Source: Larix kaempferi
Lineage: Eukaryota; Streptophyta; Pinopsida; Pinales; Pinaceae
Length of the DNA: 64,000 bases
Direction of reading: 5' to 3'
Assembly (NCBI GenBank): GCA_027924585.1
Contig: BSBM01000372.1
Span: 8,849,001 to 8,913,000 of the forward strand
Shown here: in pieces, positions 45,235-56,670 of the stretch
How positions within the stretch are numbered: the stretch's first letter is position 1
Layout of the letters: the number at the start of each line of letters is the position of its first letter
The notes under the pieces: generated by a model
Seen by the model: only the letters and a program-made list of their open reading frames with translations
Told to the model about the DNA's origin: nothing
Databases searched by the model: none
Made by a program: the position numbers and the translations under genes

Positions 45235-48200
45235 TACACCCCCTCTTATTAAAACTTCGTCCCGAAGTTAAGTCTCATGTGCTTCCATGGTGAGTTTTCT
45301 CTTTCTTCCCACATTCATTCCTTCAACATAACCACAATTGATAATAAAGTTTCATTTCCTCTTTTCTACCATCATATAAGCATACATCTCATAATTGACA
45401 ATATAACTAAATCATACCTTCATAGTGTAGCAATCCCCACAGCAGTTCTCTATTGGCTCATTAATTGCAACCGAATTTGAAATCGTCTACAACAAATTCC
45501 TTCCATTCAACGAAACTATAAGTATATCATGAAGGCACTAACATATTTCAACATAAGGGATAATTCCAACTTCTTCCTTCTCTATAATTACGTACAACTA
45601 TCATATGTTTAAAACAATGCCCGAATTTAACAATAAGAATTTACCCTTCCCAATTCAGTTCTTTAATACATTCCTTAACCATTATTGAACTAATCTTTCA
45701 TGCAAACTCTCTCTTCTCATAATCCAAAGTATAATTAAATACTAGAGTGCCATTTACTTAGTATAGCTAAAAGTATAATCTCAGATTTTTATAAACAAAG
45801 TCATGTAAGGTTTTCTTCTCTTCCTAACTCAAGTACAGTTAAGATTCTATAATTCAAGTAAGTTTAACTTCTTTCTTTTCACATTTCAAAGCACGATTAC
45901 AAACTAGTAGTGCATACTTGCAAAGCCATCGCCTTGATTTCAGAAAATAAGCATTTACCACCAATCGATAAAATTCTTGATGCATAACCCATCATCAAAG
46001 TATATGAACCCTGAATATCATTCAATCTTTCATACTAGCAATATTAGAGAAGAAGAATTCTAACCTGTTCGAGAAGCTGGGAGTATCCTTGCCGAAGGAG
46101 AAGTAGCAAAAAAAATTGCAACTTCGATTTTTCTACGTCGATCTTCATAGTAATTGTATGTCATAAACTTAACTTAGAAGACAATTATCACCATTCGTAT
46201 CCTCGCCAACATTGTAAATTTTGGGAAATGTGAAAAACTTTCATAATACTTGAAAGAGCTAGAGATTTTATGATTTTACAACCTAATTTCTAATTTCCCA
46301 TTTTCTCCAATGTCAATAAAGAATATGACAATAATTTTCAAGAGTAATAATATTTATTTCTAGTTACACCAAATAACTAATCCATTACTCAATTATTTAA
46401 CTACCGCACTCCCTTCCATATCACAACTTTTATAAGCACAATGGCATACCGAAATATATAAAGGGTCCTTAGTTTTCATAAATGCTTTTGTCATAATGCA
46501 AAGTGCATGTCGTTGAGTTTAGTGCATCCTACTGATCACCTTGATATCTCGTTTTCTAGTTTTCGTGTCTAGTTGACTGTCTCGACAGTCTGTAGAATTC
46601 TCGACAAGTATGTGATATTACGATATTGTAGTGATTTTCCCTTATATATCATAAGTATCTCACCTTCAAAATTTATCTAAGCACTTCTTTCTTTAAATTC
46701 ATATATATAAATTTTTTTTTTATGGAACATACATAATTCCTACCATTCCTTAACATGAATTATGGGTTATAAATAAATAAATATCCCTTCAACTTCACAT
46801 GACATTCTATCCATGAAATGGCATTGTATCTTTTCATATGAAGATAATTTAAATTGTAGAAACATTCCTAATAAAATAATCTAGATTATCTCTTTTCCTT
46901 TCCTTTTACACATATATCCCTTCCCTTTTATACATATATCCTTTTTCCTTTTATATATATAACCCTTCAAACAAGAATAAACAAATTATAAAATTATTCA
47001 TAATGCAATAACCTAACCTTTCTATATGTACATATATCCTTTCAAATAAGGGTAAATTCATAATTGACCGAGACCCGTCATCTACTCTACGAGCACATTC
47101 ACAATATTAATGTTTATCATTTTAATTTGGAATATAAATTTGGGAAGAATTTCTCTAAGACTAACTATACATACAATTTCCAAATTTAGAAGCAACATCA
47201 CTCCAATGATACAATTAGAATTAGACCTCTCCTCTCTTGGTCACAACATACATAATTCTATTGAAACCTTCATAAGACCTTATATGCAATACATCTTTTC
47301 CTATGATATATTATAATAAGAGTCCTCTTTGCTTAATAGAGATAATATACATAGTCCTAATGATTCGTTTGTAGATATTCCACTAACTGTATGCATATAT
47401 CCAAATATATATATATATATATATATATTGCAGCTACATCTTCAGGAAACAAAACCTTGTCCTTCAATGTCAGTAATATATATATATATATATTTTTTAT
47501 ACAAATCATCCGATCCTAACCAAATAAAACAGATACAATTCGTGCCATCCTAATTGATCTTTAAAAAAAAATATTCTCAACGAATAATTCATTAGAAATA
47601 TATGTTTAAATGTGAAAAATATAAAGATTTCCTAATGAATGAATATTAAAAATGAAAGGTCTTTTTGTCCCCTTAATATACTTGAGTAGAGAATTAAACA
47701 ATATTCCTTTTCAATTTGTAAATTGACAACACTTTTCATAATGTAAATATAAATATGCATGTATTCCTTTTAAATGAATCATATAAATTTTCACTTCTAA
47801 ATATATATATGTAAATACAATTTTCCATAAGATGAGTAACGACGCTTTTCAAATAAAATGTAAATGTAAATACTCGTGTATTCTTTTAAATGAATCACAC
47901 AAATTCTCATTTCTATATATATATAAGTAATTACAATATTCCATAAAAGATAAGTATTCAAAATTTATAAAAGTGATTATTAGAGATTTATTTTAACTAT
48001 GAAATAATCATAAACTAGGTACTTCCTTAAATCATCAAACTATTTCCATAACAATTATATATCACAAACTCCAATTCATGAGTGGTCATACTAATTTAAA
48101 TAAACATAAACTATATACTTTATGAAATCAACTAACTATTCTTCTAACATTTAAATATCATAAACTCTAATTCATGAGTGATGATACCTTTCATGGGTGC

Positions 48201-49672
48201 ATATTCTTAAATTTAATAGAAAAGTTAGTAAACCATATTAAATCCACTAACCCCAAAGTTAAAAAATGTCCCCCTAATAAAACAAGATATACAACCCTTA
48301 TATTTTTGCATCCTAAAAGTGAGTGAAGAACAACTTTCACCCTCATTTCCCGAATAGCTTAATATACACCATAGTTTCAGCATTACTAAATCGAGATAGA
48401 AAGAACTTAATAGCATCTCTTTTATCCCAACATAATGATATGTGATTATAAATTTATAACCGTAAACATTCATAATTTCTTACCCAACATATCTTAGGCG
48501 TTACTTAAGGAGTTCCGATGGATTCAAGATACACTAGGATTCAACCACCGTAAGACTCTCGGTTGAAGTAGGAATACGTTTGATTGCAGCTTGGGTAGAC
48601 ATCTCAAATACAGTAATAGTGAAAAACAAGTCATAAATTACTAGGCTAGGATCTGTAAGCAAAACTCCTCACAGATATTCGATGTGGAATCGATCTTAAT
48701 ACATGATACTGGAAACAGACAAGAGAGTTGAGTTGAGTATGAGATTGACCTCTGAAATTAAAATACAGAGTCAATCGTATCCTAGGGTTAATCCTGAGAA
48801 ATAAAAAGAAAGGGGATCGATCCGAATTAAAAAGACTGAGTTTTTAAATTCTTGCAAGGATCGATCTGTGGTTTTAATTAATGAATATGAAAAACTCATA
48901 CCAAATCGAGCTGTGGTCGAAAACTAAATAATAGAACAAGTTTATGTAAAGAATCGCTTTCGGATTTAATTACTGAATGTGAATAAGACATACCAGAATC
49001 GATTTACTATTTTTTTTTTTTAAATGATTCACAACAAACTCATAAAACATAAATCGATCAGTGTAATTAAACACTTATTAGCTGAATCTTACCGACAGAG
49101 GGTAATTCTGGAGGTTTAGATCGAGCTCTGTAATTTAAGTGCAGAGACGATCTGCTTAATTGAAACTGAACGTAGCTACTAAAAAGTACAGGGTTAGAAA
49201 ATGGGTATAGATACAGCGGAACTAATAGTTCAAATTTTCTTTAAGCAAAAATAAAGCATACACCAATTCGGTTCTTATTGCAAGATGTAACGTATTCGGA
49301 ATGCAAACAGTGACCTAATAGTTTCAACTGTAAATTAAATAATTCAGATCTTAATGCAAAATGTAACGTATTCAGAATGCAAACAGAGATCTAATAATTT
49401 CGACTGTGAATTAAATAATTCGGATCTTATTGCAATTTAAACATATTCAGAACTTTACAGAAATCCTAGATTCTTAAGATTAAATCTACTGAATTTAAAA
49501 TTTAAATAATTTAAACAACAAGAACCTGTAGTGACGGTAGCTCCAATCGAAAGGTAGAGTTCATTGTTTGTTGCAGCTCTGCTCCCACCGTCGTCCACCA
49601 TGGCCACCAATGGACACCTCGGTTAAGATATGAGTCCGGTGCCCTCAAGGCTCGACCGGATCTGATACCAAA
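45235..49672 (-). other. Non-coding interior of the second LARD-type element
   Basis: No recognisable protein; frames are short and AT-biased. The 3' edge (45235-45460 and about 46050-46150) and the 5' edge next to LTR-E are similar to the interior of the first element. The middle could not be aligned by eye. A local duplication with GCAAAATGTAACGTATTC-type phrases lies at 49270-49450. (TA)n runs occur at 47405-47428 and 47477-47495. Confidence 0.6.
49655..49671 (-). promoter_or_regulatory. Primer-binding site of the second element (Met)
   Basis: On the minus strand TGGTATCAGATCCGGTC follows LTR-E after two bases; it is the initiator Met-tRNA complement with one change (GAT for GAG) at the edge of the usual 12-base match. 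Confidence 0.8.
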
Positions 49673-51640
49673 TGTAAGGACCCTCTTTCGGGGTCCCAAA
49701 AAAACACTTCCAGTACGATTTTTTTTGGAAGAAGATATAGAAGTCACACATCTAGTTCTATCTATTGTAGTACATGAATGTCAATATATAAAACAATATA
49801 CTCGAATTTATTCATTCTCAAAAAGATTTAGCAAAATAAGTAAAATAAAAATACTTCAAACCTGTTTTCGACGGTTGGTCCAGCGAATCGATGGATTCCT
49901 CGAAGTGGTTTCCGCACGATCCAATCCATTCTGCTGACAAAGTACCGAGTGACCCCTCGGTTGAACTCCCTACCGTATCGGGGTTATTCTTCTTCATCCC
50001 GAACCCCTGAGCTAATGGGGTCGTAAGAACACACAAATAGCCTCCCGAAAGGATCTCCCAATCCTCGTTCCGACTAATCCCAACTCCAAGGATCATAACA
50101 TAATCCGAGATTATGATGACCATCCAGCATTAGGGAGCAAGAGATGTCTTTCTCTTCTTCTCCTCCCTCACTATATAGCAAAAGCCTGTGTGCAATGTGT
50201 TTGTCCATGCACATATTTAATTTAATTTAATATTTTAATTTCCAATATTCTCAAATACACGTGTCTTCTTAATGTCTTTAATGTGCACCTAAATTCCTAG
50301 ATCAGTGGGAGTTAGGTGTAGAAGAGTTTTACTTCTCTTTTGGTCCTCATTTAGTTTACTTAACAATCTTTTAGTTAGACTTATTGCTTTCTACTTTTCT
50401 TTCTTTTCCTAATATTAAGATTGTATTAAAAGATGATTCATTTTACTAAAAGTATAATCTATTTTAAATTTCCTCTTTATAAAATAATTTAAATGAATAA
50501 TAAAATTAATTAAAGTAAAATCTTGAATAATAATAAAAGAAAAACAATTCTTTTATTAAAGACCTATTTCAATTCTTTCTCAAAATAATGAAGTCAATTA
50601 AATAGAATCTTTAATAGAATGATTTAAAAATAATAAAATCCATAAAATTAAAATCTTTGAATAAAAATAATTCTCTTATTATTAATCTTTTTCAATTAGC
50701 ATAATTAATCAAATTTAATATTGAATAAAATCAATCTCTTCAATTATTTTTCAAGTTAATAAAATCAATTAAAATGAATAATTCAATTTAATGAAATCAA
50801 TTAAAAATAGAATCTTGAATAGAATTATTCAAATTAATAGAATAGAACAAAATGAAATAAAGTATTTCTGAAATCTTATGTGAAATTTTCATTTACCATT
50901 GATTAATTTTCTTCTCTAGTTCTTGTCTAAGTACCTCTTCGGTGGGCCCTTCTGACAGTTTCATTTCTTCCTTCTTATGGGGAGTACTACGTAGCGACTG
51001 GGAATCGTTACTGCGATCTCTCAACTACGCTCCTTGGAGACTAAGGAATGTTGAGGGATAAGGATCTCCTTATTGCGCCCCCCTCAACTCATCGTACGCG
51101 ACCAAATCATTATGGCCTTTCCCATATGGCATACGCTTCCCCGGGTGAGCTGAAACGGCTTCACCCGTGCGTGGATTGCTAATCCAGAGTCGACAGTCAG
51201 TTGTCGTACCCCTATGTGTTTTTTCCGTTCTTACGACCCCTATAATTTCATTGTGGGTTAGTCGGTAAATCATCTTACCTGCCACTGCACACACACACAC
51301 ACTCAAGCGCACATTAGTAGCGCTGTACTATGAAATATTTCATCATCCATCATAATATTTCAGTCAGTCGAGCATATATTTCATTCATCCTTTTCTCTCA
51401 ATCAGTAAGTCATATCTATCATTCATCATTCTATCTCAATCAGTCGAGCATATGTAACATTCAGTCATTCTATCTCAATCGGTCGAGCATTCATTTATTA
51501 AGTATAGTAATAGTTTCTATAACTGTCGTTCAAGCAATTTCAAAGTAAATTCAAATGGTTCTTGTTTTACTTAGCCGGTTTATTTCAAAACTAGTACCCT
51601 CATTAGTCTAATCAGTTAAAGTACCGAGGCGGGCATTACA
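49673..51640 (-). mobile_element. LTR-E (5' LTR of the second element)
   Basis: On the plus strand it starts TGTAAGGACCCTCTTTCGGG and ends GGGCATTACA. It pairs with LTR-D (1968 versus 1969 bp). A CTATATAG core promoter candidate lies near 50171. Confidence 0.88.
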
Positions 51641-53203
51641 TCCAATTAGAATGTATACTTAATCCTAATTAGCTATCCAAGTTATCGTATACATCATATA
51701 TGAGTTAGTAAATGTAGTAAGTTTCATGCTAGTTGTAGGTTAGTCTGAAAAAGTATGGAAGTGCTAACATTTTCAATTAAAATGACTTGAAAATTTATGC
51801 ATAAAAATAAAATAAGCCAGTAATATAAAATGCAAAAATACATTTCTATGTGTAGAAGTAAATACATTAATTATTCTATAGGTTTGTTGTTTGAATTTTG
51901 ACTTATTTGTGTGATTCATATTAGAGTCTGGATTTACATTGTATAACTAGTTATCTAGTCATATTGCATCAATATATTCCTCTTACATCGAGTAATGTTC
52001 AATTTGACTTGGATCTTGAATGTAGAAAGCTCACAAAAAAAACATCAAAGGTGTAGATAAATTTTTAATGTAGGTACAATGTAAATGAATTAATGGTTGC
52101 ACATTTCTTCTCTCTAACTTTGCAATGAAATATCAGCTCAAGATGAATATATCAAACACAAGATGATATATATCTCAATTATTTAATATCTATTACCACT
52201 ATTCTAATCCATATATCTTCCATAATAAGAGGAAAACCATTATATAGTACAAGAAGCAAAATCACAAAAACCATATCATCGACAATTTTGTAATGGCCAT
52301 GTGGCATGAAAAATATAGGGTTTACCTTGTACCATCCTTGAATGAAATAATGTGCTTCGGATTTTACCTTGGTATTTTACCCTCCCACACAGTCAATGTA
52401 TGCTTCTAGTCTAACCATGCCAAATTTCAGTCCATACAGACACAAATTTAAAAAAATTCAACGTTGTCCCCATGTAGCACATTAATTAATCTATAGGTAT
52501 GATTTTTTATGCTCGATTTTTTAGTTTCAGTCATGTTTGAGTCTGGAAACCCTCCCACACCATCATGCATCCATCTAGTCTAACCATGCCAAATTTCAGT
52601 CCAAGCAAGCACAAATTTAAAAACTTTCAATGTTGGTCCTGTGTAGCACATTAATTAATCTATATGTATGGTTTTTTATTGTCGAATTGTTAGTGTTAGT
52701 CATGTTTGAGTCTGGAAACCCTCCCACATATTCAATGCATGCGTCTAGTCTAACTATGCCAAATTTCAATCCAAGCAAGCACAAATTAAAAAAAATTCAA
52801 TGTTGGCCCTGTGCAGTATATGATAAAGCACGCCATTTGGGTTAACATGATAATTGTGCATTTACTTACTGAGCTTCTCTTTGTTTCGAGAATAATTTAA
52901 TATTCTCTACTGAAAAGGACCAACCCCATGAAGGTAGAAGCTCTTATGGCCCCTCCCCCCCCTCACATCACTCTCAATTCCCAATAACCCGACAAAATCT
53001 ATGTAAAAAAAAAAACTAGTTGTGTTTTTTGTCATACTTTATAAGAAGCAATGTTTCTAATTATAACATATGCCAACATACAGGAAAATGTAAAAAACAC
53101 TAAGAAACAGTTAATTTATATGTACCAATAAAATTCAATAATTCTATCGCAATATTAAATCAAAATATATAGAGTGGATATATTAAGGCATACCTCATAC
53201 ACT
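51641..53203. repeat. Non-coding stretch with a three-copy ~170-180-bp repeat
   Basis: CCTCCCACA... followed by GTCTAACCATGCCAAATTTC and GCACATTAATTAATCTAT repeats from 52381, 52551 and 52730 (the third copy is partial, ending about 52815). A faint earlier copy may lie near 51860-51950. No coding frame. The position next to the C-terminus of the CACTA transposase suggests subterminal sequence of that transposon, which is typically repeat-rich. Confidence 0.6.
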
Positions 53204-53493
53204 TCAATGGACTTCATCATCTGTATCATTCGATCCAGAGTAAACATTGTAAGGATTGGCCATATCATCATCGTCATCGATTCCAGTTACGAGCATCATG
53301 TCATTGTCGATATCATATTCATTGTAACAAACATAAATATTGTGTAATGAATAATTAAACATAGGATATTATTATTATTATGAAACGGTGCCTATGTTGA
53401 GACACAACCTATTACGAAAGGTCACCTTAATAGCCTATAAAGGCTAAAGCCATTTTCTCATTGTAATCATTATTCAATTATTCAATATTATAT

Positions 53494-55870
53494 CATGGGG
53501 AGTTCACTAGTGAGGCAATATCATATCACGTCCATTCATATTGGGGGTTTGAATACTCCTAAAAACCTCAAAAATATATTGCCTCATATTAAGGGGTCAA
53601 GGGGGGGTTTTAATTTGACATAGTAATATAAATATTGGGGGTTATTTTATTTAGGTGGGATGAGGAATAACCTCCAAATTGTGGGATGTATTCATACCTC
53701 TAAAACATGGGCTCAATCCATACCTCCCAATCACGGGTTGGATTCATACCAGTCCTATTTTTTTCTAAGGAATAACCTCCAAATCATGGGCTAGATTCAT
53801 AACCACAAATCATGGGATGGATTCATATGAGTCCTAACTGCTACTAAGGAATAACCTCCAAATTGTGGGCTGGATTTTTAGAATAATTTTCTTCATGAAT
53901 GGGATTTATCTAAGCTTTTGTTTTCCCCACGGCCATGAAAATGGGTAATAAAAAAAGAAAATAATAAAATTCATAAATGTGATCTTCCCGTTGATGAGAT
54001 GCGCTCTTAAATTCCTAGTCAATTGTGCCTCTATCCATAAATGTGATCTGTCCTTTTAAATTCCTAGTGTTGTTTGAATAATTCAAAGTGATCTGTGCCT
54101 CCATTTGGTTGTTGAGGTTCACATTTTTTTGACACAAGATATTTTCCCATCCATATTTTATCACTCCTTGAATTCCTTGTGGGGCCTTAATATTTTTCCC
54201 ACTTGCATTCCAACTGGGAAGGAAATGTTCAGGAAACTCTTGCTCCATAGTTTTTTATATTTATATCGAATTCTGGTGCTCATCCATGCATCTACCATGT
54301 AGATGCGTAAATCGACCTATACAAAGTTTTAGTGGGTTTAAATTTTCTACTCAGTTGCATCGAACTCAACAATTGAACTACTTTTTTCATTTTTGCATGA
54401 AGCCTGATTTACATTTTCGTGGATGTTACAAATTAAAAAAAAAAACAAAACAAAAAACAATCATCCTCTAAAATCATGTCTCCCTAAAAAAACTTATTTT
54501 TTATGCACTTAACGGCTAATTCATGTATAATAAATAAAAAGAAAAAAAAAATCCATCTCTTATATATTGGCATACCTTCCTTTGCATTTGCTCTTAAACA
54601 TCTTTATATACTTTTATTTTGCATAAAAAAAAACAAGAGAGGATTGGGAGAACTCCAATGTTCAATGGTTGTTTCAATCAAACCTTGCTCCATGACAACC
54701 AAGAAAAGTGAGATCAATCTTTATTGGCTCATTGGAACTAAGAAAAGTTAGATCAATCTTTCTTAACTAATTTGTTTTTCAACTTTTTGTATTTTTCTTT
54801 AACATTTTCACTTTGTCAGTTAGTAATAGTTGTTAAGTTAGTAGTAGTTGTTAGATTGAGTTATATTTGGCACATTCATAATTGTAATTTTAATTCTTAT
54901 ATACAAGGAATCTATCTTAATATTGTATTGGAACTGACATGAACATAGGTGAAAATCTATATCCTTATTTACATACACTATGTGTTATCGTTACCATGAA
55001 ATGGTATCATATAAGTTTCACCATCTCTATATCTTTATAACTATTGCATGCTTGAATCTTAAGAATGGAGATTTGTCACTCTCCTGTAAAGATAAAAAAA
55101 CTAGATATAACCCAAGAAAAGGTAACTAAATATTGTTAAATCCCCTGCTTGCAAGAATAAAATAAGAGGAATTTTTCTATGTTCATCTGGGTTCAAACAT
55201 CAATGGTTCTTTTTTTTTATAGGAAGGTAGGGAAGTCCATCCACGAAAGGGTGTCAATTTTTCATTTTTATGGAGTTTAATTTATTAATCTTATAGAAAA
55301 CATGATCTCTCTATGGCTATACATGTATTTACATGATATCAAATTGGTAGATTGGCAGGATGTGGTGTGAAACATTTACAATTCTCATCTTTTCTAAGCA
55401 TTGCATTGACTATTGGACTGTTAGTCTTTTACATTCTTTGTTACATTGATCTCTTGACTGGGTTTCCTTTTATGCATTTTTCCTTTCCCATTACTATTTC
55501 GGTGGGTCTTCCACTATCCAATGCTATGAATTGATCAGTCGCCCCTCTTGCAATCCCGATGGGATCATTATTAGCATTATACTATTATTTTATTTAGCAT
55601 CTTGTTTGCTTAAACTAACATGCGTTAGGGATCATGTTTGTTACAAGTTGATAATACCATATAAAGGGGGTATTAAAAATGGGTTGATAAAAATGGATAC
55701 CTAAAATATTTAGTGGAAGGAGGGGTTTTCTTAATTGGAATGGTATATTGGTAGGGGGGTTCAATAATACAATTTTAGGAGGCATTTTCCAATATTTAGT
55801 GAAATTAGGGATATTCTTTAATATCCTGTGAACGATCTATGTAAGAAGTTCACTAAGTGAACCCCCCATG
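53494..55870. mobile_element. hAT-like non-autonomous DNA transposon inside the 5' LTR
   Basis: The ends are inverted: CATGGGGAGTTCACTAGTGA at the left and, read inwards from the right, CATGGGGGGTTCACTTAGTGA. Both sides are flanked by the 8-bp duplication TATTATAT (53486-53493, 55871-55878), which fits hAT elements (8-bp duplication, ends starting CA.GGG). The flank lies in TA-rich DNA, so part of the match may be chance. No transposase frame is recognisable in the 2.4 kb. The left side holds subterminal repeats (AAGGAATAACCTCCAAAT with GGGCTGGATTCATA, three or four copies, 53660-53880). Confidence 0.72.
54755..54960 (+). other. LTR-like AT-rich stretch inside the hAT-like element
   Basis: TCAGTTAGTAATAGTTGTTA, then AGTTAGTAGTAGTTGTTAGA and TTATATACAAGGAATC, resemble the U3/TATA part of plant copia LTRs. 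No second copy or target duplication is visible, so this is only a possible captured or nested fragment. Confidence 0.25.
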
Positions 55871-55899
55871 TATTATATATATATATATATCAATTATTC

Positions 55900-55936
<37 letters not shown>

Positions 55937-56023
55937 AATTATTCAATATTATATATATATATATATATTTATATTTATACATTTTATTATATCTATCAAG
56001 CTTACGTACCTTTAGCGCAACAG

Positions 56024-56035
56024 TGGTATCAGAGC
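56024..56035 (+). promoter_or_regulatory. Primer-binding site (initiator tRNA-Met)
   Basis: TGGTATCAGAGC begins one base after the 5' LTR end ...GCGCAACA|G. It is the standard Met primer complement and fixes the LTR boundary. Confidence 0.85.
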
Positions 56036-56049
56036 TTTGGAATGTTCCT

Positions 56050-56670
56050 ATGGAAGAAATTCGAGAATTGATCATACAATTAAAATCAAATTTCAATCAT
56101 GCATCCAAAAGGGAACGTAAAGCAAGAGCATGGGAAGAAAAGGCATCCAAAAGGGAACGTAAAGCAAGAGCAAGGGAAGAAAAGGCATTTGGCGAAGTTC
56201 ATAAATTAATAACTGAAATGAAAAGGGATTTCAAAAGTGTGCAAAATATTTGTCAAAATATGAAGGCAGAACAACCTGTTCCTGAGAATTGGAAAATTTC
56301 TGAAGATTGTTTCCACGAGATGGACACTTCAAATGAATATTCTTATTATAATAAAATAAAATCCCTGGAATCTGTTCCAGAAAAAGAAATTGACATTGAA
56401 GAAGATGCGGGTACAAAAATCGAACCTCATGATGATCTAGTTGCAGCAACTACAGTTCCTCCATGCAGCGACCAAACTCAAGTGGATCCATCAGACTATC
56501 GAAGAGACATTGATGACAAGGTTGATATTTCCATACCAGCTCCTAAAGAAGAAATTGAAAAGAATACGGGGGTTCAATTAGCGTCCTTGATGACCCACAC
56601 AAACAATTGTATTCAACGAAACTATGTTGACGACGAAAAATATGACGACAAATCAGAATCTTCATCTTAA
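56050..56670 (+). CDS. N-terminal frame of the retrotransposon protein, coiled-coil and acidic
   Basis: The first ATG is at 56050 (MEEIRELIIQLKSNF); upstream codons are primer-site sequence. Residues about 18-50 hold a tandem duplication of a basic/acidic heptad-like unit, KRERKARAWEEKAS and KRERKARAREEKAF, likely a coiled coil. The rest is acidic and Ser/Thr-rich, with no zinc knuckle and no match to known Gag that I can name. A TAA at 56668-56670 ends the frame, but the same frame reopens at once (EILESVASVP...) and continues to 58038. This piece may therefore be the N-terminus of one long protein split by a nonsense codon, or a Gag-like part with readthrough. Function unknown. Confidence 0.55.
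   Translation: MEEIRELIIQLKSNFNHASKRERKARAWEEKASKRERKARAREEKAFGEVHKLITEMKRDFKSVQNICQNMKAEQPVPENWKISEDCFHEMDTSNEYSYYNKIKSLESVPEKEIDIEEDAGTKIEPHDDLVAATTVPPCSDQTQVDPSDYRRDIDDKVDISIPAPKEEIEKNTGVQLASLMTHTNNCIQRNYVDDEKYDDKSESSS

Larger units (their letters stand above)
43266..51640 (-). mobile_element. Second LARD-type gypsy-like element, 8.4 kb, minus strand
   Basis: LTR-D (43266-45234, 1969 bp) and LTR-E (49673-51640, 1968 bp) are in the same orientation. On the minus strand LTR-E is followed by TGGTATCAGATCCGGTCGAG (primer site), and LTR-D is preceded by the purine tract AATAAGAGGGGGTGTA. Flanks are TCCAG (43261-43265) and TCCAA (51641-51645), a target duplication with one mismatch. The 4.4-kb interior holds no gag, protease, reverse transcriptase or integrase. 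LTR ends and both interior edges are similar to those of the 17.6-39.4 kb element, but the LTRs are a shorter subtype. Mobilisation would need enzymes from another element. Confidence 0.85.

Noticed and set aside
46615-46632. TTGTAGTG as the right terminus of the CACTA element
   Set aside because: It lies inside the LARD-like interior and lacks the T-rich TTTTGTTGTAGTG context expected of the inverted terminus.
54015-54302. Opposed frames inside the hAT-like element as a transposase or captured gene
   Set aside because: No DDE, BED or hATC motif is visible and neither frame matches a family I know.
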